Assembly: GCF_023073415.1 (NCBI RefSeq)
Contig: NZ_JADPJL010000047.1
Span: 300,926-364,925 of the forward strand
DNA length: 64,000 nt
Reading direction: 5' to 3'
Source: Bradyrhizobium sp. 190
Lineage (GTDB): Bacteria; Pseudomonadota; Alphaproteobacteria; Rhizobiales; Xanthobacteraceae
Part shown: piece by piece, positions 18,516 through 27,297 of the stretch
Position numbering within the stretch: the first letter of the stretch is position 1
Layout of the letters: each line of letters begins with the position of its first letter
Notes under the pieces: generated by a model
What the model was told of the DNA's origin: nothing
Seen by the model: only the letters and a program-made list of their open reading frames with translations
Database searches by the model: none
Translations under genes and position numbers: made by a program

Positions 18516-19078
18516 GGCACCACCTCGATGCGTTCGCCCGGCCGCAGGATCCGCATTGGCATCGTGCCGGTGCTGGTCGCAAACGCCACGGTGATGCCGC
18601 CGCCTTGTCCGTCGCGGACCGCGGTGACGGCGATCGGACCGCTGTCGGCGAGAGCAACCGCGACCGGCGTCCAGGCCTTGGTCAACACGATCTGCTGCGT
18701 CAGCCCGGAAGCTTCCACCGCGACGGTGTCGCCATCCGGATCCATGCTGTCAGTAAAGACGATCCAGCCGAGCCGCTGCCGGCGATCGATTACGGCCTGC
18801 TCGATCTCGGCACGTTGCGGCGGCGCAACCTTCAGGACGGCAACCGCCGAGGCGACGGCCGCGCGATCATCCGGCGACACGAAGGTGACGACATTGGCCG
18901 AAAGGTCTTCAGGCCGCGAAGGAATCTTTGTGTTGGGCTTCGTGTCCGCATCGGTCGCGGCATAAACGCCGCCGCCGATCAGCCCCAGCAGAAGCAATGC
19001 CGGAGCAAGCCGCGACGGCTGCCGGGCAGGGAGCGGCAACGGAAGTTCGAGTTGCGGTTCGTCGTTTGAGGAAGGCAT
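18512..19078 (-). CDS. Single-pass membrane protein, first gene of the AAA+ operon
   Basis: A 188-residue protein starting MPSSNDEPQLELPLPLPARQ, with one membrane helix (about 24-42, LAPALLLLGLIGGGVYAA). Arginines before the helix and an acidic flank after it suggest the remaining roughly 145 residues are periplasmic. That part looks beta-rich with repeated VAV/ITV patterns and has no cysteine or known motif. I chose the ATG at 19078 over a longer start because of the GGGGACC site upstream. It overlaps the ATPase gene by four bases. Family unknown. Confidence 0.74.
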   Translation of the reverse strand: MPSSNDEPQLELPLPLPARQPSRLAPALLLLGLIGGGVYAATDADTKPNTKIPSRPEDLSANVVTFVSPDDRAAVASAVAVLKVAPPQRAEIEQAVIDRRQRLGWIVFTDSMDPDGDTVAVEASGLTQQIVLTKAWTPVAVALADSGPIAVTAVRDGQGGGITVAFATSTGTMPMRILRPGERIEVVP

Positions 19079-19338
19079 GCGGTCCCCGGGGAATTGCCCG
19101 GGGAGGTTGCATGGGGATTCCCAGCGCAATGTTAATGTGGGGGGAGCGTTACGGCTTGCCGCGGAGTGAGGTTAAGGATTGTTTAGTCGGTCGTATCGAA
19201 TTGAAGGTATCGGCCCATCGCAACTCATTCGGAGTCCACGCAAGGAAAGTCGCCTGTCGCGGCGCCCTGCAGGAGCTCGCGCGTCTCGGCAAGGATTATG
19301 AAATGTGCAGCTCTGCGGCTTTCATCCGGTTCGCGAAG

Positions 19339-19506
19339 CTACTTCCCTGAGCACTCCGCTTCTTCAATCTGCGCTTCTTCTTCAATCTGAACGTCGAACC
19401 AGCCCAGATCAGTCAGCTCGCGTGCTTTCCTTTCGGCAGCCTCGCGATTTTCCCGCTTCAAAACGATGCTGCTCGTGCCGTCGCGGGCAAAAATGGAATA
19501 GGTCAT
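19339..19506 (-). CDS. Small hypothetical protein (55 residues)
   Basis: A 55-residue frame, MTYSIFARDGTSSIVLKREN then REAAERKARELTDLGWFDVQ, ending in an acidic tail with two IEEEAQIEEAE-like units. The layout (short beta hairpin, one amphipathic helix with Ala/Lys, then a strand) resembles small genus-typical proteins. A ribosome site AGGA lies about seven bases before the ATG. It stands alone between the AAA+ operon leader and a secreted-peptide gene. Function unknown. Confidence 0.6.
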   Translation of the reverse strand: MTYSIFARDGTSSIVLKRENREAAERKARELTDLGWFDVQIEEEAQIEEAECSGK

Positions 19507-20039
19507 TTGAATTCCTATTCTTCTGAATTCCTATTCTTCCTCTGAAAGCGAGGGAAAAAGATCGCAGGCATTTTCGCACTGCGACCTGCGGGCAAAATAA
19601 TTCAGTAATAAAAAAGCTCGATCCGCCAGCCCGATGCTTTCGATACTGACTCAAGCAGTGAGGACCGTGGAGTCCTAATTGCTGTTCCAGATCAAGGAAC
19701 AGTGCCGCTGTTGCTGCGATGCGACATGAATATGGTGGAAGCGACTCTTGGAGACCGGGCTTTTGTAATCCATGGGTGGTATTCCCGCGGAGGGGACGAT
19801 CTGCAGTGGCGAAGCTCGACGCATGCTGTCCGGGGTTATCGTGCGTCGGGTTGGGAGGAGCAGGCTGATAAGATCATCCTGTCATCCGACTCTGTTGCGG
19901 CCCCTTAGAGACGTCAGACCAACGAGTGCGAATCACGACGGCGCACAGCGCGAGCCTTCGAGTCCCGCTACGCCCTCGATCCACGTCGGAGACGGCGAAG
20001 GCGGACCCTCTTGCGTGCAGTCCCGTGCTGAACTCCGAG
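19507..20039. other. 533-base stretch without a supported gene
   Basis: Apart from a tandem duplication next to the small gene at 19339, I find no ribosome site, hairpin or open frame I would defend. A plus-strand frame of 68 codons at 19702-19908 has no start signal and no recognisable sequence. Composition is slightly lower in GC than the surroundings. Confidence 0.5.
19508..19539. repeat. Perfect 16-base tandem duplication covering a ribosome site
   Basis: tgaattcctattcttc occurs at 19508-19523 and again at 19524-19539. Read on the minus strand each copy contains gaagaataggaattca with an AGGA core, so the leader of the small gene at 19339-19506 carries two identical ribosome-site modules, only the nearer correctly spaced. 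Confidence 0.8.
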
Positions 20040-20333
20040 CTAGCGCGGCGTGCGGCTAGTCTCGGAACCGCCACTTGTACCGGCACCCGACCCGGTCGTC
20101 GTGTTGCTCGGATCGGGACGCCCAGGCGGATGCGCGGAAGCACCCGGCTTTTCCTGTTGCCCCACAAATCCGGATTCTCCGGAGTCGCGGGTCTTGATGC
20201 CTTTATCCGCTTCCTCCTGCATCTGCTTGTCGGATTGCATCTGTTGGCCAGGCGCCGTCGACTGCTGAGCCTGTGCCGACGCGGCGATGGCAATGCCAAA
20301 AGCGGCCGTCGTGGCGAGAATCGAGGTTCGCAT
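20040..20333 (-). CDS. Small exported Gln/Gly/Ser-rich protein
   Basis: A 97-residue protein with a signal peptide (MRTSILATTAAFGIAIAASAQA, cleavage before QQST). The mature chain is low-complexity and hydrophilic: QQMQSDKQMQEEADKGIKTR, then Gly/Ser/Thr-rich repeats to the end. It contains no cysteine and looks intrinsically disordered and periplasmic. A cluster of AGGA and AGGAGG bases precedes the ATG. I do not recognise a family, though short exported proteins of this kind are frequent in Bradyrhizobium. Confidence 0.68.
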   Translation of the reverse strand: MRTSILATTAAFGIAIAASAQAQQSTAPGQQMQSDKQMQEEADKGIKTRDSGESGFVGQQEKPGASAHPPGRPDPSNTTTGSGAGTSGGSETSRTPR

Positions 20334-20510
20334 GAGCTATCCTCCTATTTTTTCCTCTCCACACAACGCGCGAGGCAGCAATCGTTTCCCGAGAGAGTTT
20401 TGAAGGAGGAGAGGACAGGGACAGCGATCCTGCCTTGCCGCGAACGAGTGTTCGCCGACCCCTTTTATTGCTCTTGGCTGTCCTTCCGAGCGCCCACGCA
20501 GCCTCTGCGA

Positions 20511-21599
20511 TCATCGTGCGAGTTGCGCCAATCCCTTCCAGTCGAAGCTGATTCCGTGGCCGGGCCGGGTTGGCGCCAATGCCATGCCCTGGTCGAGGAC
20601 GAGCGGGTGCTCGATATAGCGATCGAGCCCAAATCCGTGCGCTTCGAGATAGGAACGATTTGGGCAGGCTGCGAGAAGGTGGACTGTGATGTCGTGTGCG
20701 CCGTGGCTGGTGACCGGAAGATTGAATGCTTCTGCGAGCCGCGCGATTTTCATAAAGGCCGTGACGCCGCCGCAATTGGTGACGTCAGGCTCGGGATAAG
20801 ACACCGCGCCAGCCGCGATATAGTTCTTGAACTCCCAGAGCGAGCGCAGGTTCTCGCCGGCCGCAATCGGCACGCCGCCGGCAGCCATGATGCGGGCATG
20901 ACCGGCAATGTCATCGGGAATGATCGGCTCCTCGAGCCAGGTGAGGTCGTGGGGCTGCAGGGCGCGCGCGGCGCGGATGGCTTCCTCGACCGTCCATTTC
21001 ATGTTGGCATCCGCCATCAGAGGAAAGCCGGTGCCGAGATGTTTGCGCATCGCCTGCACGCGCGCGACGTCGGACGCAAGATCCGGGCGGCCGACCTTCA
21101 TCTTGATGGCGCGAAAGCCCTTGGCAAGATTATCGTCGGTTTGCTTGAGCAGCGCTTCGACGGAAAGATCGAGATCGATGCCGCCGGCGTAACAGGGCAC
21201 GCGGGCGTCGAAGCCACCGAGCAGACGGAACAGCGGCAGATCGGCGCGTCGCGCCTTCAGGTCCCACAGGGCGATATCGAGCGCCGAGAGCGCAAGCACG
21301 GTCGGTCCGCCACGTCCGCCATAATGCAGGCCCCACCAGACGTGATGCCAGATCGCTTCTGTGTCGTCGGCTTGCCGGCCCTCGATCAGTTCAGGGATCT
21401 CCCGCCTGAGGATGTCGGCAATCGCGCCGCCATTGCGGCCGACGGTGTAGGTATAGCCTGTGCCTTCAGCCCCGTCTGAATCGCGAACGAGGCAGGTCAC
21501 CAATTCGAAGGCTGCGATTTCGCCATGTGTGCTGTCGGAGAGGGTACCCGTCAGCGGGATCCGATAGTGCCCAGTCTCGACCGTTTTGATGAGTGCCAT
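20511..21599 (-). CDS. Mandelate racemase/muconate lactonizing enzyme superfamily protein
   Basis: A 362-residue enolase-superfamily enzyme. Metal ligands are Asp197 (DANMKW), Glu223 (LEEP) and Glu249 (GEN). Catalytic bases are Lys168 in KMK (166-168) on one side and His299 in SHG, with Asp272, on the other, which is the mandelate-racemase subgroup pattern. Members abstract a proton alpha to a carboxylate, for example in acid-sugar dehydration or racemisation; the residues seen do not single out the substrate. It has no adjacent transporter or sugar gene. Confidence 0.88.
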   Translation of the reverse strand: MALIKTVETGHYRIPLTGTLSDSTHGEIAAFELVTCLVRDSDGAEGTGYTYTVGRNGGAIADILRREIPELIEGRQADDTEAIWHHVWWGLHYGGRGGPTVLALSALDIALWDLKARRADLPLFRLLGGFDARVPCYAGGIDLDLSVEALLKQTDDNLAKGFRAIKMKVGRPDLASDVARVQAMRKHLGTGFPLMADANMKWTVEEAIRAARALQPHDLTWLEEPIIPDDIAGHARIMAAGGVPIAAGENLRSLWEFKNYIAAGAVSYPEPDVTNCGGVTAFMKIARLAEAFNLPVTSHGAHDITVHLLAACPNRSYLEAHGFGLDRYIEHPLVLDQGMALAPTRPGHGISFDWKGLAQLAR

Positions 21600-21922
21600 T
21601 GATTTCCACCCGAGTTTTCTTCGTGCATGTTTGGTTGGGCGCGCGATAGGTTGATCTAGTTCCCCTTCATTTCGTTCACTTTACCCCGGTCCCGTTTAGC
21701 GCACCACATACGCACCGCGGCATGCATGCGGCTGATCGGTTTCGCAGACCTTAAGTTTGCGTAATCTCATTGCAGCCAAGCACGTCTGAACCATCTAAGT
21801 GACAGGCGGGAGCGTTAAAACCTGCCGTTCAACTGACACCCAGCGGCCGTGCTCAGAAAGGCGAGCTGGGTCCTTTTGAAATATCAACCTTAGGCCCTGC
21901 CTCATTGGCCTCAGAGGCGACG
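21600..21922. other. 323-base intergenic stretch
   Basis: This is the divergent leader between the enolase-superfamily gene and a small plus-strand gene. I see no repeat, hairpin or clear promoter hexamers in it. The last bases (agaggcgacg before atgatg) supply the ribosome site of the next gene. Confidence 0.5.
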
Positions 21923-22132
21923 ATGATGTCTAACCCTCAATTTCGAAATGCCCGCTGGTCGGAAGAAGACGACAGGCTCTTGCGTGCGATGTCTGACGCC
22001 GGAAAGAGCCTCACACTGATGACGGTCAAACTCAACAGGCCAATGGCGTCCATCAAGGCGCGCGCCGCAGACCTGGGAATTGCCATTCGCGGAACCGAGA
22101 TTGGAAAGCGCAGGCACAGGAGATCTGCCTGA
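21923..22132 (+). CDS. Small GcrA/SANT-like helix-turn-helix protein
   Basis: A 69-residue basic protein. The core WSEEDDRLLRAMSDAGKSLT followed by MTVKLNRPMASIKARAADLG has the three-helix pattern of Myb/SANT and of the GcrA N-terminus (a W..E....L...G.S...I...L...A...R...LG spacing), and the C-terminus is Lys/Arg-rich. This suggests a small DNA-binding protein. AGAGG five bases before the first of two ATG codons decides the start; the TTG farther upstream has no site. Confidence 0.62.
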   Translation: MMSNPQFRNARWSEEDDRLLRAMSDAGKSLTLMTVKLNRPMASIKARAADLGIAIRGTEIGKRRHRRSA

Positions 22133-22253
22133 CACGAGGTGCCTCAAGTAGCAGCCGCCAGGGATAATGTGGGAACCGATGAGAGCGGGTCGCGCCTTAG
22201 GTTGAGGTCCAGGCGACTTAGGAACTCCCGAGAATTGCCGGCGTTTGAAGGCC

Positions 22254-22487
22254 ATGAAGAGATATTATTTCGACCTGATCGGGGATATCCGTGCCAGGGA
22301 TTTCCTTGGGCATGAATGCTCGTCCCGAAATGAGGCGAGAACGCATGCCAGCTTTATCGCTCATCGCATCGGGACGGAGCACCCTCACTTCGTGAAACCT
22401 GGAAATCGAATAGCGGTGCGAGAGGAAGGTGGAGAAGCCTTCTACCAGGCACCTATTGCTATGACGAGCCGTACGGGTTTTCACTAA
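22254..22487 (+). CDS. DUF6894-like small protein
   Basis: A 77-residue protein opening MKRYYFDLIGDIRARDFLGH, the (R)YYFDL..D....D..G.E signature of DUF6894, and continuing with an Ala-containing helix and a strand RIAVREEGGEAFYQAP. GAAGG lies just before the ATG. Its TAA overlaps the ATG of the next gene (TAATG), and that gene is from the same family, so this is a tandem pair on one message. DUF6894 has no known function. Confidence 0.75.
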   Translation: MKRYYFDLIGDIRARDFLGHECSSRNEARTHASFIAHRIGTEHPHFVKPGNRIAVREEGGEAFYQAPIAMTSRTGFH

Positions 22488-22732
22488 TGCCTTTCTACTA
22501 CTTCGATCTTCTGATCGACGGTCAGCCGAACAATCAAGGCGGTATGATCCTGGAGGATCTTTCCGTCGCGTCTGATCGAGCCGATGCGTTAGCGAGCGAG
22601 CTTCGCACTCTCAAGCCAGAGCTTCGTTCAAGGAATTGCTTTGTTCGGGTCGTGGACGAGAATGACACTGAAATCTACCGCACTCCGCTGGATCCGATCC
22701 CGAGTTGGTCGGTGCGTTCGCCTCAAAAGTGA
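22487..22732 (+). CDS. DUF6894-like small protein (second of a pair)
   Basis: An 81-residue protein beginning MPFYYFDLLIDGQPNNQGGM and continuing with an alpha-beta pattern (DRADALASELRTL, then CFVRVVDENDTEIYRTPLD). It shares the YYFDL start and the overall layout of its neighbour, but little identity beyond that. Translation probably restarts at the overlapping TAATG. Confidence 0.76.
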   Translation: MPFYYFDLLIDGQPNNQGGMILEDLSVASDRADALASELRTLKPELRSRNCFVRVVDENDTEIYRTPLDPIPSWSVRSPQK

Positions 22733-22877
22733 TAGGGTCAGGTTCGCCAAGCCAGGTGCAGGCGCTCGGTGGACAGAAGCATCGGGCTAGCGCCGGCTCT
22801 TCCTCGCCAGCTCTATTCGAAGTGAACCCGATGCGGCCTTGAAACGTTAGATCAGGCACCCAATCGGCGGAATTTAC

Positions 22878-24185
22878 GTGGAGAGCGTCCAGGCGTATCT
22901 AGATCGGAAGCACCAGGAACTCAGGCTGATAAATGACTGCCTGAGCCATCCCTTGCCGTTGACCTGTCCACGGTCGGTCAGCGAAGTTATCAGACACAAG
23001 TTTCAGCTCACCGCTGCGCTGAAGGCAGAGCACGCTCTGCATGACTGGAACGTCACCGAGACGGCCTGGGCACATCCCGGCCAACGACGCATCGGCCCCT
23101 TCGAATTCAGATACGATTACCAACGCGCCGATCTCGATGTGCGCGGCCCTTCCTTTTACGACGTCGAGCGCAGCGCGATCGATACCATCTATACGGCTTC
23201 CGGCATGGCTGCGATCTCGGCTCTGCTGTTGGCGTCTGCTCGGGTGATCGGAAAGGCGGACATTCTTGTCCTTGCTGGCGCCTATGGTGAGACGCAGGAG
23301 CTTATCGAAGGCTATGCCGATCGGTTACGGATGATTACGCTGAACCACCCCTTGGAAGAGGGCGCCGGTCCGAGATCAGCTTCATCGCGGATAATGTTGC
23401 TGGATTCCTCCGCATCCGCTTCCGCGTTTGATGCCGGACTTCGCTGCACGAACGCGGCGCCTGATCTCTTGATCTTCGACACCACCTGCTTCTCCAGCGG
23501 GTCGGGCCGTATCCGACGGGTCTTCCGACGTGCCCGTGAACTGGCTATCCCCCTTGTCATGGTGCGTAGCCATACGAAGCTGGATTCGCTCGGGGCAGAG
23601 TACGGTCGCCTTGGCTCCGTGGCTTTCGTTTGTTGGGAGAAGAACGTTTCCAGGCGATCGAAACTCAAAGAGCTTCCAGCTGAAGCGCGAAACGCTGTTC
23701 GGCTACTGGGTGGCGCGGCGCTGCCAGCGCATTTCCCGCCTTACATCGGAACACCATTATATCGCGAACTGACGAACAAACGGATCGCGGCCATTTTGCG
23801 CAATAGCCGCCGCGCCGGTCGGTATTTTGCGACTGCGCTTTCAGGCTTGACGGCCGAACTCCATTTCGTTCACGGCCTCTATATCACGCTCAGTAGCGAG
23901 CGGCCGCTTGATGCGGCAGCAGCGAGACAGGCGGCTGCGGAAATGAGCACCGATCTGGCCCGAGCTGGTTTGCCAATCGAGCACGCGGGAAGTTTCGGAT
24001 TTGATTTTGCCGCGACAGAATGGTTTCATAATTCCACAACCGATCGCTATAGCGTTCGCATCGCCGTATCAGATCTTCCCACTGCGATCTGGGATGATCT
24101 CACTGAAGCGATCGCCAGGTGGTGGTCGACGCACCAGCGCAGGAGAGCCGAGGATCGATCTCGCGTGGGACTGGCGGAGAGCTAG
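22878..24185 (+). CDS. Orphan fold-type I PLP-dependent enzyme
   Basis: A 435-residue protein with the layout of the Cys/Met-metabolism/aminotransferase fold. YTASGMAAI (105-113) is the phosphate-cup loop, an aromatic Tyr follows at GAYGE, FDTT has Asp201 for the pyridine nitrogen, and SHTKLDSLG has Lys234 as the Schiff-base lysine. About 100 residues with no family match precede the domain. The start is GTG with a GGCGGAA site. No methionine, cysteine or amino-sugar genes are adjacent, so neither substrate nor pathway can be named. It could be a lyase, a transferase or a biosynthetic enzyme of a natural product. Confidence 0.72.
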   Translation: MESVQAYLDRKHQELRLINDCLSHPLPLTCPRSVSEVIRHKFQLTAALKAEHALHDWNVTETAWAHPGQRRIGPFEFRYDYQRADLDVRGPSFYDVERSAIDTIYTASGMAAISALLLASARVIGKADILVLAGAYGETQELIEGYADRLRMITLNHPLEEGAGPRSASSRIMLLDSSASASAFDAGLRCTNAAPDLLIFDTTCFSSGSGRIRRVFRRARELAIPLVMVRSHTKLDSLGAEYGRLGSVAFVCWEKNVSRRSKLKELPAEARNAVRLLGGAALPAHFPPYIGTPLYRELTNKRIAAILRNSRRAGRYFATALSGLTAELHFVHGLYITLSSERPLDAAAARQAAAEMSTDLARAGLPIEHAGSFGFDFAATEWFHNSTTDRYSVRIAVSDLPTAIWDDLTEAIARWWSTHQRRRAEDRSRVGLAES

Positions 24186-24389
24186 AGCCCGCCAACCAGG
24201 CCACGATGGCCGTTGCAAACTAAAGCTGCAGATCAGCTTCAGGAAGGACGCCGTAGCCTTCGAAGAAAAGTTTTTAGATTCCGGCCGTCATTCCCACAGT
24301 ACGGGCGGGCGAAAGCCGAGTCCCACCACTGCGCCCAGGAAATCGACTTCCAGATCTTCGGCCATCCGACGGTGAGACCTGGATGAAAC

Positions 24390-25328
24390 TCAACGCGCAT
24401 ATTCCGCGCCTGCCTTCGCAGCCGTCTTCCTTGCGGTGGGCTTCTTTGGCAACTGCTGACTGCGCGCGTTGTTCAGCCAGGCGACGAAAGCGGTCAGCGC
24501 GGGATCATCAGCCATGCGTTGCTCGTATTCGAGCACGAACTGCCGCCGCGTCGGGCGAACGGCTGGATGGGCGCGCACGAGGTTGCCGCGTGCGAGGTCG
24601 GGCGCGAGAAGGCCCTCGATCGCGATGGCGACGCCCATGCCGGCTGCGGCGGCTTCAATCGTCAGGCTGAGACTTTCGAAACTGCTTCCGCCCTGCATGG
24701 GTATGTCGGTGAAATCAGCGTGATCCAGCCAGCGCCGCCAATCGTCCGGACGAGGCCGCGCATGCAACAGAGGAACGGTCGCAAAATCCAGAGGGCCGTT
24801 CTTCATGAGTTCGGGCGAGCAGACCGGCACCGTCGATATCGGCATCAACGGATGGGTGACCAGCCCGGCGCGAGGTTGTCCGTCCGAGACGGCGATGACC
24901 GCATCGAAGCGGCTGGCGAGCAGGTCGAGCGGATCGGAACTCGTATGCAGGTCGATTTCCAGGTCGGGATGTGCCGCCTTCAGCGTGGGCCAGATCGGCA
25001 ACAGGAAGCGCGAGACGAAGAAGCCATAGACCCCTACCGAAAGCCGCCTGAAACGTCGCAGCCGCAGCCCGTCGGCGGCGTCTGCGATCCGGTCCAGTGC
25101 CTCGCGCGCGGAATCGGCGAAGGCCTTGCCCGCGGAGGTCAGCACCAGGCCGCGCGAGCCGCGCAGGAAGAGGGCGGTCCCCATTCTTAGCTCGAGGGCG
25201 CGCACGTGCCGGCTCACCGCGCCAACCGTCACGTTCAGCTCATTGGCTGCCCGCGTGATCGACAGGTGCCGTGCAGCGGCCTCGAACGCCCGCACCGCAT
25301 GCAATGGAGGAAGTCGTCGTGATGCCAT
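24390..25328 (-). CDS. LysR-type transcriptional regulator, GcvA-like
   Basis: A 312-residue LysR protein: winged helix 1-60 with RRLPPLHAVRAFEAAARHLS and a recognition helix in VTVGAVSRHVRALE, followed by the periplasmic-binding-like effector domain. The N-terminal wording matches the GcvA branch. The last 25 residues are a Lys/Ala-rich tail. It is divergent from the acyl-CoA dehydrogenase gene with 214 bases between starts, the usual arrangement for LysR control of a neighbour plus self-repression. Confidence 0.9.
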   Translation of the reverse strand: MASRRLPPLHAVRAFEAAARHLSITRAANELNVTVGAVSRHVRALELRMGTALFLRGSRGLVLTSAGKAFADSAREALDRIADAADGLRLRRFRRLSVGVYGFFVSRFLLPIWPTLKAAHPDLEIDLHTSSDPLDLLASRFDAVIAVSDGQPRAGLVTHPLMPISTVPVCSPELMKNGPLDFATVPLLHARPRPDDWRRWLDHADFTDIPMQGGSSFESLSLTIEAAAAGMGVAIAIEGLLAPDLARGNLVRAHPAVRPTRRQFVLEYEQRMADDPALTAFVAWLNNARSQQLPKKPTARKTAAKAGAEYAR

Positions 25329-25542
25329 CGCGCGAGCTTAGTCCAAAAGGACTGGCCGGCAAACGGGAGGGCTGCAGGGGGAGAGTGGGCAGATATTCCG
25401 TCGCCAACGCCTGGCCGGGCGTTGAGTCTGGCTCAAGGCGCCGACCCAAGAAGTCGTTTGCACTGACAGGTCGCCGGTCATACGCCGGTATTCGCTTCGG
25501 GCTCGGTACGGCCCGGGCAGGCACAGCCGAGGGAGAATACCC

Positions 25543-27294
25543 ATGACCATTCACGTCGATCTGGCCAGCCGCGACGCGTCGGCCCGGCGCTCCGCTGCGT
25601 TGGCGCCTACCTGTCGCGGGCTGAACTATTATTCGCTCGACCGAAGCGTTCGGGACCTGTTGCCCCAATACATGGAAGCGCCGCTGCTGGCGCATCTCGA
25701 GCCGCATCTTGCGGAACTGGGCGAACTCGCCGGAGGCCGGCTGCACGATTTGTCCGATCAGGCCGAGCGACATCAGCCGGTGCTGCATCCGCGGGACGGA
25801 TATGGCCGCGATGAGGAGTGGGTCGAATATCACCCCGCTTATCGCGAGATGGAAAGCATCGCATTCGGAAAATTCGGAATGCACGCGATGTGCAACCGCG
25901 GCGGTGTTTTGGGCTGGCCTTCGCCGATGCCGCCGGTCGCAAAATACGTATTTCACTATCTGTTTGCGCAAGCCGAGTTCGGTCTTCTCTGTCCCGTCAA
26001 CCTCACCGACAGCTCTTCCGAACTGGTGCGCCGTTTCGGAACGGATGAACTGCGCGGGCGATATCTCGAACGGATGTGGAGCCAGGATCCCGCCACGCTG
26101 TTCAAGTGCGCGCAATTCATGACGGAGAAGGCCGGCGGTTCCGATGTCGGAGCCGCGGAGCTTGTCGCCGTTCGCGATGGCCAGGATTGGAAGCTGTGGG
26201 GCGAAAAGTGGTTCTGCTCCAACGTCGACGCTGAACTGGCGGTGTTGCTCGCCAGGCCTGAAGGCGCTGCGGCCGGCGGGCGCGGTCTCGGCCTGTTTCT
26301 GATGCCAAAAGTGCTGCCCGATGGACGGCGGAATTCCTACCGCGTCCTGCGCCTGAAGGACAAGCTCGGCAGTCGCACCATGGCCAGCGGCGAAATCGTT
26401 TTCGAGGGCGCCGTCGCCTACCAGCTCGGCGAACTGGATCAGGGCCTCAAGCAGATGCTGGTCATGGTGAATTCGAGCCGCGTGTCGCACCTTGCCCGCG
26501 CCGCCGGCATGATGCGGCGATGCCTCAACGAAGCCATGCTCGCCGCCAGGCATCGCAATGCGTTCGGGCGTGCCGTGATCGACCATCCGCTGATGCGCCG
26601 GCAACTGCTCAAGCTGATGGTTCCCACCGAGCAGGCGCTATCGGCTCTCCTGTATTCGGCGACGGCATCCGACAAGGTGCTGCGGCTGTTGACGCCGATC
26701 GTAAAATACCGGGCGTGCCGGGACAACGTCACGGTCGCCACAGGTGCGATGGAGGCTCGCGGCGGCAACGGCTACATCGAGGACTGGCCCAACGCGCGGC
26801 TCGTTCGCGACGCCCATCTCGGCCTGCTGTGGGAAGGCACCAGCAACATCAACGCGCTGGACGCGGTGCAGCGCGCCGTCGGAAAGGCGCGCGGCCATGA
26901 AGCATTGCGCGACGATCTCGGCCGTCGGCTGGAAGAGGTGACGGGGATGCCGGGCCAGTTTCGAACGCGGCTTTCCGGGGCGTTAACAGACGCCATACGG
27001 TTCGCGGAGCAGGTGGCGGCCACCCCTGAGAACGAGCGCTTTTGCAGGGTCGCCGCCGGAAAACTCTACCATGCGACGACGGCCGCGCTGCTGGCGTCCG
27101 AGGGCACGCGTCTCGGCAATGAAGGCGGCGATGCGCGCCGCCTGCTGCTCTCGCGTTTCGTGCTCGAGCATCGCCTTGCCGAACATTCCTCCGCCAATCT
27201 GCAGGCGCAGCGTTGGGAGAACGAAGCGATCGATCTGTTACTCGGCGATGCGCCGGTCTCGATGCAGCAGGCTGCCGCGCTGGTGCAGGGCTAG
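25543..27294 (+). CDS. Acyl-CoA dehydrogenase, AidB-like
   Basis: A 583-residue flavoprotein of the acyl-CoA dehydrogenase fold, longer than standard short-chain members because of an extra N-terminal region and a C-terminal helical domain. It shares AidB landmarks: QFMTEKAGGSDVGAAEL, GEKWFCSNVDAEL, LKDKLGSRTMASGEI, RNAFGRAVIDHPLMRR and LLWEGTSNINALD, with the base at Glu431. AidB proteins are alkylation-induced and poorly understood; here the operon partner is a catabolic hydratase, so a fatty- or keto-acid role seems more likely. Upstream bases end with gagggagaat, a good ribosome site. Confidence 0.88.
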   Translation: MTIHVDLASRDASARRSAALAPTCRGLNYYSLDRSVRDLLPQYMEAPLLAHLEPHLAELGELAGGRLHDLSDQAERHQPVLHPRDGYGRDEEWVEYHPAYREMESIAFGKFGMHAMCNRGGVLGWPSPMPPVAKYVFHYLFAQAEFGLLCPVNLTDSSSELVRRFGTDELRGRYLERMWSQDPATLFKCAQFMTEKAGGSDVGAAELVAVRDGQDWKLWGEKWFCSNVDAELAVLLARPEGAAAGGRGLGLFLMPKVLPDGRRNSYRVLRLKDKLGSRTMASGEIVFEGAVAYQLGELDQGLKQMLVMVNSSRVSHLARAAGMMRRCLNEAMLAARHRNAFGRAVIDHPLMRRQLLKLMVPTEQALSALLYSATASDKVLRLLTPIVKYRACRDNVTVATGAMEARGGNGYIEDWPNARLVRDAHLGLLWEGTSNINALDAVQRAVGKARGHEALRDDLGRRLEEVTGMPGQFRTRLSGALTDAIRFAEQVAATPENERFCRVAAGKLYHATTAALLASEGTRLGNEGGDARRLLLSRFVLEHRLAEHSSANLQAQRWENEAIDLLLGDAPVSMQQAAALVQG

Positions 27295-27297
27295 GCC

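Noticed and set aside
19702..19908. A 68-codon plus-strand frame
   Set aside because: No start signal, no recognisable sequence and no conserved neighbour; probably chance.
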